DNA of 64,000 nt from positions 186,001 to 250,000 of the forward strand of contig NZ_CP005189.1 of assembly GCF_001563285.1 (NCBI RefSeq), in the 5' to 3' direction. Position numbers and translations under genes: made by a program. The notes beneath the pieces were generated by a model. It was not told the DNA's origin, searched no databases, and saw only the letters and a program-made list of their open reading frames with translations. The DNA comes from Sphingobium sp. MI1205 (lineage in GTDB: Bacteria > Pseudomonadota > Alphaproteobacteria > Sphingomonadales > Sphingomonadaceae). Positions within the stretch are counted from its first letter, which is position 1; every line of letters begins with the position of its first letter. Shown here piece by piece: positions 42,581-51,094 of this stretch.

Positions 42581-43903
42581 ATGGCCGATAGCTATGCGAT
42601 CAACCCGGGTGCGGCGCGACCGCTGGCCGGTGAGCGCTATACGTCCCGCGCGTTCATGGAAGCGGAATGGGAAAATGTCTTTACGAAAAGCTGGCTGATC
42701 ACCGTCCGCGCCGACGAAATTCCAGAAGCCGGCGACTTCATGGTCGAGGAAATCGGCCCCGAATCGATCCTGATCGTCCGGCAGGATGACGGGGCGATCA
42801 AGGCTTTCTACAATGTCTGCCAGCATCGGGGAAACAAGCTGGTGTGGGAAGCCACCGGCAGCATGCCGTCCTTCACCTGCCCCTATCACAGCTGGCGCTT
42901 CGAACTGGACGGGCGGTGCAGCTATGTCCAGGATCCTAAGGATTTTCCCGGCGGCGATCCGTGCGCCAAAGCTTCGCTGATCGAAGTCGCCTGCGAACAA
43001 TTTTCCGGCTTTGTCTGGGTAAACATGGACCCCGATTGTGCGTCCCTGCGCGACTCGCTGGGAGCGATCTGGGACGAGTGGCTCGCCTATCCGCTGGACA
43101 ATATGGTGCGGGTGCAGGCGACATCGGTGCGCATGCCGTGCAACTGGAAGCTGCTCATGGACAATTTCCATGAGACCTATCATCTGCCGACCGCGCACCC
43201 GGAAGGCATCGAATATTCCGAGGACAGCTATGAGGAAACCCGGCTGGAGCTGTTCGAGAACGGCCATGCGCTGGGCCAGTCGAAATGCTGCCTGCCCGCG
43301 CACCGGCTGCCCGAACACAAGCCGCGCATGACCGCGCCGATCGCCGCCGACCTGCAACGGTGGGAGCTTGATCCCAAGGACTTTGCGGGACGGGAGCGGG
43401 ACGCGCGGGAGGCGGTGCAGCAGCAGAAGCGCAAGCTGGCGGCCGCGCGCGGCCTTGGCCATTATGAGGCGCTGAGCGACGCGCAGCTGACCGACGTGTT
43501 CCACTATACGGTCTTCCCGAACTTCGCGACCTCGCTCAATGCCGACGGGATGCTGTTCCTGCGCGCGACGCCGCACGCGACCGATCCGGAACGCTGCGTC
43601 TTTGACTGCTGGTACTATAGTTTCGGCGGCATGAGCTCGCATATCGAGCTGGTGACGCTGGAAGGGGAGTCGGACCAGCCGCATGCCGAGCGGGAATTTA
43701 TCGACTATGGGGAAAAGAGCCTGGGCGTCGTGCTCGATGGCGACGCGTGGGTAATGGCGGGGCAACAGCAGGCGATGCGCTCGCGCGGCTATCGCGGGGC
43801 GATCCTGGCCAATCAGGAGCGGCGCGTCGCGCAATATCATGCCATGATCGACAAATATATCGCGGGCTATCGCCCTCGCCCGGCCAACAGGAGCGCCGCA
43901 TGA
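42581..43903 (+). CDS. Rieske non-heme iron oxygenase, alpha subunit
   Basis: A 440-residue oxygenase subunit. CQHRGNKLVW and CPYHSWRFELDG give the Rieske ligands near residues 79-106; NFHETYHLPTAHPEG holds the iron-binding His pair and acid. The closest style is that of single-subunit (alpha-only) oxygenases. GGAGGAGAGG precedes the ATG. The next gene, a VOC protein, starts inside its stop (ATGA overlap), so the two are coupled: oxygenation followed by VOC chemistry is plausible. Confidence 0.9.
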   Translation: MADSYAINPGAARPLAGERYTSRAFMEAEWENVFTKSWLITVRADEIPEAGDFMVEEIGPESILIVRQDDGAIKAFYNVCQHRGNKLVWEATGSMPSFTCPYHSWRFELDGRCSYVQDPKDFPGGDPCAKASLIEVACEQFSGFVWVNMDPDCASLRDSLGAIWDEWLAYPLDNMVRVQATSVRMPCNWKLLMDNFHETYHLPTAHPEGIEYSEDSYEETRLELFENGHALGQSKCCLPAHRLPEHKPRMTAPIAADLQRWELDPKDFAGRERDAREAVQQQKRKLAAARGLGHYEALSDAQLTDVFHYTVFPNFATSLNADGMLFLRATPHATDPERCVFDCWYYSFGGMSSHIELVTLEGESDQPHAEREFIDYGEKSLGVVLDGDAWVMAGQQQAMRSRGYRGAILANQERRVAQYHAMIDKYIAGYRPRPANRSAA

Positions 43904-44301
43904 CCGCCGTCAATCATGTCCGCAAGATTGATCATGTGAATATCCGCACCGATCAGGTCGATGAAAGCGCGGACTTTTACCAGCGGCTGCTGGGGCTGGT
44001 GCGAACCGTGCCGCCGGGGATGCCGCCGGGCATGCAGGTCGTCTGGCTGTGCGACAGCGCCGGCCTCCCGGTCATTCACCTCGTCGAGCCGATGCCGGGG
44101 GACCAGCAGTTCCCCGCCGGAGATACCGGCCGGCTCCATCATGTCGCGTTCGATTGTCATGGCCATGACGCCATCACCCGGACGTTGGCGGACATGGGCC
44201 TGCCCCATGAGGTCAATGTCGTGGAATCGATAGGGCTGCGCCAGATCTTCGCCATCGATCCGAACGGAGTGCGGGTGGAGTTGAACTTTACCGGGGATTA
44301 G
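43900..44301 (+). CDS. VOC-family protein coupled to Rieske oxygenase
   Basis: A 133-residue vicinal-oxygen-chelate protein. KIDHVNIRT, RLHHVAFDCHG and DPNGVRVELNF place His, His and Glu as metal ligands in the usual order. Such proteins include lyases, epimerases (methylmalonyl-CoA type) and ring-cleaving dioxygenases. ATGA overlap with the Rieske gene implies a shared pathway step. It is convergent with the VOC gene at 44351. Confidence 0.85.
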   Translation: MTAVNHVRKIDHVNIRTDQVDESADFYQRLLGLVRTVPPGMPPGMQVVWLCDSAGLPVIHLVEPMPGDQQFPAGDTGRLHHVAFDCHGHDAITRTLADMGLPHEVNVVESIGLRQIFAIDPNGVRVELNFTGD

Positions 44302-44350
44302 CTGGGAGAGGGGCGGCCCGCTTTTGTGGACCACCCCGCCAAACCAGCGT

Positions 44351-44878
44351 TCAGCCTGCCATCGGGTCGAAGATCTTGGTCTTGCCGTCCCAATTGGCGC
44401 CAGCCTGCTGGATCATGTCGAACAGGCCCTGCACTTCGGGCTTCAGGACGCCGACTTCCAGAATGACCGTCTCATCCTCGGTCATCGCGAAATAGGCGAT
44501 CTTGGACCCATCCGCGAACTCGGCGCCCTGCAGCCGCGTGCCACCCCGCTCGGCGACCCAGGCTTCGGTATCTTCCATGCTGTCGGAAAAGGCGCAGAGG
44601 TGATGCACGCCCTTGCGGCCGGCATCCAGAAATTCCTGGAAGATCGACGGACCGCGCGGTTCGATGAGTTCGACCATGAGATCGCCGGAAAAGGCGATCG
44701 CCGCACCGAACTGGGCGAAATGATCCTTCCCGCGATAATCGCCCCGGACCATGTCGAAGGACGGGAAGACGAAGAAGGGGCCAACGCCCATCACCTCGGT
44801 CCACCAATCGATCGCTTCATTGAGGTCGGGCACCATGTAGGCAATCTGGTTTAGCCGTCCCAGGGGCTTGTCGACCAT
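44351..44878 (-). CDS. VOC-family protein (paralog of 10269-10805 product)
   Basis: A 175-residue VOC protein of the same layout as the one at 10269-10805: LNQIAYMVPDLNEAIDWW, KGVHHLCAFSDS, ETVILEVGV. Length and the QIAYxVPD start are shared, so they are paralogs in separate operons. AAGGAGAG precedes the ATG. It is divergent from the SDR/kinase operon with a regulon-type site between. Reaction unknown. Confidence 0.8.
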   Translation of the reverse strand: MVDKPLGRLNQIAYMVPDLNEAIDWWTEVMGVGPFFVFPSFDMVRGDYRGKDHFAQFGAAIAFSGDLMVELIEPRGPSIFQEFLDAGRKGVHHLCAFSDSMEDTEAWVAERGGTRLQGAEFADGSKIAYFAMTEDETVILEVGVLKPEVQGLFDMIQQAGANWDGKTKIFDPMAG

Positions 44879-44920
44879 GATCTCTCCTTCTCCGTCAGCT
44901 ACTGGTTATGATGATGACCA

Positions 44921-44932
44921 TATGCTAGCACC
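44921..44932. promoter_or_regulatory. Putative regulon operator (TATGCTAGCACC)
   Basis: A 10-of-12 match with the exact TATGCTAGCA core, in the 96-bp gap between the divergent VOC (44878) and SDR (44975) genes. Confidence 0.5.
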
Positions 44933-44974
44933 CGATTATCGCGGTGAGAATGACTCCGCCAGAAAATATGAGGG

Positions 44975-45760
44975 ATGAGGATGCGCAGGACGAAAAGTCC
45001 CGAATTGGACGGGAAGGTCGCGTTGATCACCGGCGGCGCGCGCGGACTGGGCGCGGCTACCGCCTGGGCGATCTGCGAGGCGGGCGGCAAGGCCATGATC
45101 GCGGACCTACTCGTCGAAAGGGGTGAGCAGACCGCTACCGAATTGCGCGAGGCCGGGCATGATGTCCGGTTCACTCCGCTGGACGTCCGGGACGAGGCGG
45201 CGTGGGCGGACGCCGTGCGGGCAACGACCGACGCCTTCGGCCGGCTCGACATTCTGGTGAACAATGCCGGCATCGCGACCGCCGCCACCATCGAAGATCT
45301 GACGATCGGCGATTTCCAGGCGATCCTGGACATCAACCTGCTCGGCACATTTCGCGGCATGCAGGCGGTGATCCCGGTGATGAAGGCGCAGGGCGGCGGC
45401 GCAATCGTCAACATCTCGTCCAATTCGACACAGCGGGTCAGCGCGATCACCACATCCTATGCCGCCACCAAGGCCGCCGTCGCCAACATGACCAAGTCGG
45501 CCGCAATCCATCTGGCGCAGACGGGCACCGGCATCCGCGTCAATTCCGTGCATCCCGGGCCGCAGGCGACGGAGATGCTGCTGGGCGGCGACTCCAAGGC
45601 CGACCTGCCCGAAGTGCGCGCGTTGCGCGACGCCATCCCGCTGGGCCGCATGGGACAGGCCGAGGAAGTCGGCGCCGTCGTCGCCTTTTTGGCTTCCGAT
45701 GCGGCATCCTATGTCACCGGCACGGAATTGTTCGTCGACGGCGGCCTGACCCCGCACTGA
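44975..45760 (+). CDS. SDR-family oxidoreductase (paralog of 27552-28337 product)
   Basis: A 261-residue classical SDR: ALITGGARGLGAATAWAI (cofactor), LVNNAGIATAAT, IVNISSNSTQRVSA (Ser), YAATKAAVANMTKSAAIHL (Tyr/Lys) and IRVNSVHPGPQATEM. Paralogous to the SDR at 27552. The start may be 44975 or 44981. It opens an operon with a kinase-like gene and its small partner, spaced 41 and 4 nt. Confidence 0.87.
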   Translation: MRMRRTKSPELDGKVALITGGARGLGAATAWAICEAGGKAMIADLLVERGEQTATELREAGHDVRFTPLDVRDEAAWADAVRATTDAFGRLDILVNNAGIATAATIEDLTIGDFQAILDINLLGTFRGMQAVIPVMKAQGGGAIVNISSNSTQRVSAITTSYAATKAAVANMTKSAAIHLAQTGTGIRVNSVHPGPQATEMLLGGDSKADLPEVRALRDAIPLGRMGQAEEVGAVVAFLASDAASYVTGTELFVDGGLTPH

Positions 45761-45801
45761 TCGCGTATTCCCCCCGTTTCCCTTTTCATGAATTGAGCGC
45801 C

Positions 45802-46860
45802 ATGGACTTCACACCCCAGCAACTGGAGCCGATCCTCTCCGACCATCTGAACGGCCGGGTGAAGGTGGACAAGGTAGAAGGCTTCCCGCGAGGCTCTTCG
45901 CGCGAAACGCGCTTCGTCACCTACAGCATCGACGGCGGCGAGACGCGGGAGATGGTGCTGCGCAGCGACTTTCCCGCCGGCAGCACCGATCCCAATCCGC
46001 TGGATCTGGAATATTTCATCTACGACCGGTTGACGCAGGTGGACGTACCGACCGCGCGCACGCTGTTCTGGGAAGCCGATCCCGCGCGCACCGACCGCCC
46101 CTTCTACGCCCGCGAGAAGATCGACGGCGACTGGAACATCGAACATTTTTCTGATCCCGATCCGGCCTATGACAGCCTGCGCATCGCCATTGCGAAGGAG
46201 CATATCGGCGCGCTGGCCCGCGTCCACGCGATCGACTGGCGGACGATCGGCTTTGGCGAGCGGCTGCCCGTGCCGCGTGACGAAGCCGATGCGGCGCCCT
46301 GCGCGCTGCGCCATGCGCGCGACCAGTTTCTTGGCCTGGCTACCGAGCCCATCCCGCTGTTGCTGGAGGCGGTGGAATGGCTGTCCGACAAGGCGCCCGT
46401 CGCGCCAAAGCTGTGCCTGTGCAAGGGCACCAATGGCTATGGCGAGGAGGTTTTCCGGGACGGCCGCATCGTCGCGCTGAGCGACTGGGAAGAGGTCACG
46501 ATCGGCGATCCGGCCGCCGACTTCGCCTTCATGCAAGGCTTTCTGGGCGACATCGTCCGCGATGGCCAAAAGCTGTGGGGACTGGAGCCGGCGCTTGACT
46601 ATTATGCCGAGCTGACCGGGATCCGCATCGCGCCGGAGGCGGTGCAATATTATCAACTCGTCCGCGCGCTCCGCCTGGCAGTCATGTCGCACAACAGCGC
46701 GGCGTCGCTGCGGCGGCCGGACGCCCATATCCGCCAGGGATGGACCTCGACCGAGGTGCTGCATCTGTCAAAGCATATCCTGGCGTCTGCCATGGGGCTG
46801 GTGCCGCCGATCCCCGGCCCGCGCTTCGCCCAGCTCAATACCTCCGTGGACATGGGATAG
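45802..46860 (+). CDS. APH-fold kinase homolog lacking the catalytic HGD...N motif
   Basis: A 352-residue protein with the overall APH plan: FPRGSSRETRFVTYSI (loop near residue 28), EMVLRSDFPAGS (Lys/Arg strand), FYAREKIDG, and ALSDWEEVTIGDPAADFAFM with the metal Asp. The expected catalytic HGDxxxxN is replaced by KGTNGYGE (LCKGTNGYGEEV, about residue 209-220): Asp becomes Thr and Asn becomes Glu. It is therefore a pseudokinase candidate, or a divergent enzyme. Its partner gene starts 4 nt after its stop. It lies in an SDR operon under a regulon-type site. Confidence 0.75.
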   Translation: MDFTPQQLEPILSDHLNGRVKVDKVEGFPRGSSRETRFVTYSIDGGETREMVLRSDFPAGSTDPNPLDLEYFIYDRLTQVDVPTARTLFWEADPARTDRPFYAREKIDGDWNIEHFSDPDPAYDSLRIAIAKEHIGALARVHAIDWRTIGFGERLPVPRDEADAAPCALRHARDQFLGLATEPIPLLLEAVEWLSDKAPVAPKLCLCKGTNGYGEEVFRDGRIVALSDWEEVTIGDPAADFAFMQGFLGDIVRDGQKLWGLEPALDYYAELTGIRIAPEAVQYYQLVRALRLAVMSHNSAASLRRPDAHIRQGWTSTEVLHLSKHILASAMGLVPPIPGPRFAQLNTSVDMG

Positions 46861-46864
46861 AGCG

Positions 46865-47374
46865 ATGATTCATCCATCCGCCGTTGAAATCATCCGCAAC
46901 ATCGAAGCCACGCTGGTCGACATCGTCGAACCTGCCGTGCAGACCACGACCGCGCGCAGCACGCTCGCCACCATCGGCCACCTTTTGCGCCACGTCGCGC
47001 TGCGAATCGAGGATGAGGGGCAGCTGCTGACCGACGACATCGCGGCGCTGAAAACGCTGCTGGGCGAGTTGGTTACTTATCTGAGCTCGGCGGGCGACGC
47101 GGATCGCGCGCGCGGCATTGCCACCTCCATGTCCGCCGCCGAGCCACCCGCCGGGCGCTATCCGTCGGTCCAGATTCTGGCGACCCAGGCGGGTGCGCTG
47201 CGCGCGGTCGTGCAGGACATCCTTTCCTATCTGCAGTCGCAGCGGGAGGCACGCCGGGACGAGCCGGACTATCAGGCGGCCCGCGCCGCGATCCGCGCCT
47301 ATCTGACCGCTGATGTGCTGGCCGAAGCCAGGCTCATCCATCCGGCATTCGAGGACAAGGGACCGCGGCGCTAA
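46865..47374 (+). CDS. Small helical protein, kinase partner (LvaB/DUF6285-like)
   Basis: A 169-residue, mostly helical protein: VEIIRNIEATLVDIVEPAVQTTTARSTLATIGHLLRHVALRIEDEGQLL. The pattern ALxLxxxVxPxVxxxxARxxLxxxxxLxxxAxxLE is shared with the N-terminal 50 residues of the fused kinase at 40117-41517. Small proteins of this kind sit beside APH kinases, and LvaB is needed for LvaA activity in Pseudomonas putida; assignment to that family here is inference. It starts 4 nt after the kinase-like gene. Confidence 0.6.
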   Translation: MIHPSAVEIIRNIEATLVDIVEPAVQTTTARSTLATIGHLLRHVALRIEDEGQLLTDDIAALKTLLGELVTYLSSAGDADRARGIATSMSAAEPPAGRYPSVQILATQAGALRAVVQDILSYLQSQREARRDEPDYQAARAAIRAYLTADVLAEARLIHPAFEDKGPRR

Positions 47375-47383
47375 GGCGTAGGC

Positions 47384-48232
47384 TCACTGGTCGCGCGGGA
47401 AGTCCGTGCTTTCGCTGAGGCCCCGCCAGTCCTCCACCGCCGCCCGGCGGCTGTCGAGAACGTCGAGCGCCATGGCATAGGCGTCGCTACCCAGAAGCAG
47501 CCGCAGCGGCGGATCATCGCTGTCCATCGCGCGGACGATGGCGGACGCCGCCGCCGCGGGATCGCCGATCTGCTTGCCGTCCACCGTCGCTGCCTGTTCG
47601 CGCTGGCGAGCGAGGAAGGGATAGGCCGGATGCGGCGTAGAGGCATGTACGATCGACCGCCCCGAAAAATCGGTGCGGAAATAGCCGGGTTGCACGATCA
47701 TCACGTGGATTCCGAAGGATCGCAGCTCGCCCGCCAGCGCTTCCGACATGCCTTCCAGCGCGAATTTGGAGGCCCCATAGAAGGCCGCACCCTGTCGGGT
47801 CCGCATCCCGGCGATGGAGGACATGTTGATGACATAGCCGCTCCCGCGTTCGCGCATGGCCGGCAAGGCCGCGCGTATCAGCCGGACCGGCCCGAAAAAA
47901 TTGACGTCCATCTGATGCGCAATCTCTTCGTCGGAGCTTTCCTCGACACCGCCGAGAAAGCCGTAGCCGGCATTGTTCAGCAACACATCGAAGCCGCCGA
48001 AACGCTCCGCCTCGGCCACCGCGCTAACCACTTGCGCCGCGTTCCCAACATCCAGCGCGACCGGCAGCACGCGGTCACCGCCCAGCTCGACAAGCTCCGC
48101 CAGCGCACCCGGATCCCGCGCCGTCGCGATCACGCGACCACCCTCCTTCAGCACCTTGCGCGCGATCGCTTTGCCGAGACCGCTTGAAGCACCGGTGATA
48201 AACCAACTTTTGCCCGCCCAACTTTCCATCAT
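47384..48232 (-). CDS. SDR-family oxidoreductase, longer C-terminal type
   Basis: A 282-residue SDR: WFITGASSGLGKAIARKVL (cofactor), LLNNAGYGFLGG, INMSSIAGMRTRQG (Ser) and YGASKFALEGMSEAL (Tyr/Lys), then IHVMIVQPGYFRTDFSG and an extended C-terminus. This subtype is common in bacteria and of broad or unknown substrate. AAGGAGAGACG precedes the ATG at 48232. It is divergent from the TonB receptor gene. Confidence 0.83.
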   Translation of the reverse strand: MMESWAGKSWFITGASSGLGKAIARKVLKEGGRVIATARDPGALAELVELGGDRVLPVALDVGNAAQVVSAVAEAERFGGFDVLLNNAGYGFLGGVEESSDEEIAHQMDVNFFGPVRLIRAALPAMRERGSGYVINMSSIAGMRTRQGAAFYGASKFALEGMSEALAGELRSFGIHVMIVQPGYFRTDFSGRSIVHASTPHPAYPFLARQREQAATVDGKQIGDPAAAASAIVRAMDSDDPPLRLLLGSDAYAMALDVLDSRRAAVEDWRGLSESTDFPRDQ

Positions 48233-48379
48233 CGTCTCTCCTTTGCCGCTCTGGCCGAATCTCGCTGGGCTATCCTTCTAATTCAATTGGCCAAGTTCCT
48301 GGGTGCGACATTTTTGCCGCAGTCAGCTTGCGACGCGACCCCCTTGGCCAATTCATTGTTGATAGCGGATTTTCTCGCG

Positions 48380-48394
48380 GTATGTGCACCATAC
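48380..48394. promoter_or_regulatory. Inverted repeat upstream of TonB receptor gene
   Basis: GTATG and CATAC arms around a TGCAC centre, 60-74 bp upstream of the receptor start (48454). The left part reads TATGTGCACCAT, a loose match to the recurring regulon element; ACCATATACC follows at 48402. Likely part of the receptor promoter control. Confidence 0.35.
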
Positions 48395-48453
48395 GTTTTA
48401 TAACCATATACCAGATAATCATTCGCGTATTTTACTACATATGGAGGAAATTG

Positions 48454-50760
48454 ATGGGGTTCCGCCTCTCTCTCATGCTGGGTAGCGCTGCTTTGGCATG
48501 CGTCCCGCAGATCGCTTATGCTCAGGACGCGGCAACATCTCAGGACGGTTCCGGCCTTGAAGAAATCGTCGTCACCGCCCAGAAGCGTTCGGAAAATCTG
48601 CAGGATGTGCCGGTCGCCGTCACCGCGCTTGCCGGCAGCCTCATCACCAATTCCCGGATCGACGCGTCGGAAAACCTTCCCCGCCTGACGCCGGGCCTGT
48701 CGGTCAACCGCAATGCGAATTTCGTCGGCCTGTTCCTGCGCGGCGTCGGCACGCTCTATGCCAATCCCGGCCTGGAATCGAGCGTCGCCATGTATCTGGA
48801 CGACACCTATATGCCGCGCACGGCGACGGCGGCCTTCTCCTTCAACGATATCGAGCGCATCGAAGTGCTCAAGGGCCCGCAGGGCACGCTTTATGGCCGC
48901 AACGCGGCCGCCGGCGCGGTCAAGGTCGTGACGAAGGACCCCAAGATCGGTGAATGGGAAGGCGCTGCCAGCCTGACCTATGGCCGGTTCAACCGCACCT
49001 CCGCCGACGCGCTGATCAATATCCCGCTGGCCGACAATCTCGCCGCGCGCGCGTCGATCATCTACGATGCCAATGATGGTTATGTGAAGACGTCGGACCC
49101 TCTGCTGCCGCGCCTGCAGGACCGCCACCTGTTCCACGCGACCGGCAAGCTGCTCTATGAGCCGACCGACAATCTGACGATCAAGCTGTCGGGCGACTAT
49201 GGCGTCAAGCGCGACCGCGAAGGCCAGGCCTTCACCAATCTCGAAGACAGCTGCGCCGACGGCCAGATCGGCCTGTGCCTGGGCGGCACGGCGCCGACCG
49301 GCTTCTACGAGAACGGCCAGGATTATCTGGCGCGCCGGATCAAGGGCGACAAGATGCACACGATCAACGGCGGCGCCGCACTGCGCGCCGACCTGGATCT
49401 GGGCGCTGCCACGCTGTCGTCGATCACCGCCTATCGCTACTACAAGTTCACCGGCGGCGCCGACCTGGACGGCACCAGCATCCCGTTCCTCCACGCCCTG
49501 ACCGATGGCGAACGGACCAAGTCCTTCTCGCAGGAAGTGCAGCTGGTCTCCGACAATTCCGGGCCGCTCAAATATGTGGTTGGCCTCTATTATTATAAGG
49601 AGAAGTCCTGGAGCGATTTCAACATCGCGGGCATGGCGGTCAACAGCCAGCTGGGCATCAACGCCGCGCCGACCAGCGGCAGCGTGTATGACAATCCCTA
49701 TCTGAAGGCTGTCGCCGCGTTCAATATCGAAAGCTGGGCGCCCTATGCCCAAGCCACTTACGATATCAACGACCAGTTTTCGCTCACCGCGGGCCTGCGC
49801 TACACCTCCGAACGCAAGCGCCAGCTCTATCATGACCTGATCGCCGGCATTCCGGGTTCGGGTACGTCGGTGATCGGCAGCGAGCCGGCCGGACAGGTCA
49901 AGTTCAACAAGCTGACGCCCAAGATCGTGCTGGACTTCAAGCCCAGCAATGATGTGCTCTTCTATGCAAGCTTCAGCCGCGGCTTCAAGTCGGGTGGCAT
50001 CAACTCGCCTTCGACGGCGGTGCCGTCCGACCGCGTGACCCCCGAAGTGCTCGATTCCTACGAGTTGGGCTGGAAGACGGAGATGGGCAATGTCCGCTTC
50101 AACGGCGCCGCCTTCTTCTACGACTACAGCAACCTTCAGGTCACGCAGACCAGCCTGGCCTGCGGCGGATCCTGCGTGGTGAACGCCGCGACCGCCGAAG
50201 TGAAGGGCGTGGAGGCCGATCTGACCTGGGCCGCTGCCCGCGGCCTGGAATTCGGGCTGGGTGCCAGCTATCTGGACACCAAGTTCAAGAAATATGTGGG
50301 TGACACCTATGTGCTGTCGTCAACGACATCGGCATGCTCGGCGGCGCTCGCGACGCCGGGGACCGACGATGATGCCGCATGCCTTGGCTATACGGTCGTC
50401 TCGGGCGTCGACCATAGCGGCAGCCGCCTGCCCCAGGCGCCCAAGCTCAGCGGCTATGCCCGTGCGAGCTACACGCTGGAGCTGCCGTCGGCCGCGACGA
50501 TCCGCTTCGACACGCTCTACAGCTATACCGGCAAGATCTTCTACGGGCCGGACGCTTCCTATGGTACAGAAAAGTCGCGCAACATGGTGTCGGGCTCGGT
50601 CACCTACACCACAGCCGACGAGAAATTCTCGCTCAGCGTCTTCGGCGACAATCTGCTGAACGAGAAATATCGCGTCAACGTGTCGCGTCAGCAGACCGGC
50701 GGCTGGTACGTACCGGGTGCGCCGATCACCTGGGGCGTGAAGGCCGGCGTCAAGTTCTGA
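48454..50760 (+). CDS. TonB-dependent outer-membrane receptor
   Basis: A 768-residue outer-membrane active transporter. A signal peptide ends at about PQIAYA-QDA, the TonB box is EEIVVTAQKR, the plug domain contains RGVGTLYANPG and EVLKGPQGTLYGRNAAAGAVKVVTKDP, and a long beta-barrel follows to the terminal GVKF, a typical C-terminal Phe. It takes up a ligand too large or scarce for porins; in sphingomonads such receptors often sit by catabolic clusters. GGAGGAAATTG precedes the ATG. Followed by a strong terminator. Confidence 0.93.
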   Translation: MGFRLSLMLGSAALACVPQIAYAQDAATSQDGSGLEEIVVTAQKRSENLQDVPVAVTALAGSLITNSRIDASENLPRLTPGLSVNRNANFVGLFLRGVGTLYANPGLESSVAMYLDDTYMPRTATAAFSFNDIERIEVLKGPQGTLYGRNAAAGAVKVVTKDPKIGEWEGAASLTYGRFNRTSADALINIPLADNLAARASIIYDANDGYVKTSDPLLPRLQDRHLFHATGKLLYEPTDNLTIKLSGDYGVKRDREGQAFTNLEDSCADGQIGLCLGGTAPTGFYENGQDYLARRIKGDKMHTINGGAALRADLDLGAATLSSITAYRYYKFTGGADLDGTSIPFLHALTDGERTKSFSQEVQLVSDNSGPLKYVVGLYYYKEKSWSDFNIAGMAVNSQLGINAAPTSGSVYDNPYLKAVAAFNIESWAPYAQATYDINDQFSLTAGLRYTSERKRQLYHDLIAGIPGSGTSVIGSEPAGQVKFNKLTPKIVLDFKPSNDVLFYASFSRGFKSGGINSPSTAVPSDRVTPEVLDSYELGWKTEMGNVRFNGAAFFYDYSNLQVTQTSLACGGSCVVNAATAEVKGVEADLTWAAARGLEFGLGASYLDTKFKKYVGDTYVLSSTTSACSAALATPGTDDDAACLGYTVVSGVDHSGSRLPQAPKLSGYARASYTLELPSAATIRFDTLYSYTGKIFYGPDASYGTEKSRNMVSGSVTYTTADEKFSLSVFGDNLLNEKYRVNVSRQQTGGWYVPGAPITWGVKAGVKF

Positions 50761-50808
50761 CGCAGTTCGATGATCGAGCGGCCTGATCCGTCAGGTCCGT
50801 GCATGAAG

Positions 50809-50838
50809 AGGCGGTGGACGCAAGTCCGCCGCCTTTTT
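50809..50838 (+). terminator. Rho-independent terminator of TonB receptor gene
   Basis: AGGCGGTGGAC pairs with GTCCGCCGCCT (one T-G pair) around a 4-nt GCAA loop and ends in a T run, 48 bp after the receptor stop. The rest of the 334-bp gap to 51095 has no recognised gene; TTGACT near 51000 may be the -35 box for the next operon. Confidence 0.85.
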
Positions 50839-51094
50839 GCCTGGCGGATGATCGTCGGATCAGCGTTGGGCAAAGCCGACCCGGGCGATCGGGGCTTCCC
50901 ATTCCCGGCGATTTGGCTGACAATGAAATCCGGAATCAACGCCGTGCAAAGGCCTGTCCTCGGCCGGTCGGCAAAGGGGTGAAACTTCCGTGCGGCACCT
51001 TGACTTCAGCGAGTTTGCTTATAGTTAGAATGCGTACCAACGCCGGCTCGATCGGGCATGGTTTTCTAGGTTATGCCCCAGTAGGAGGGATTGA

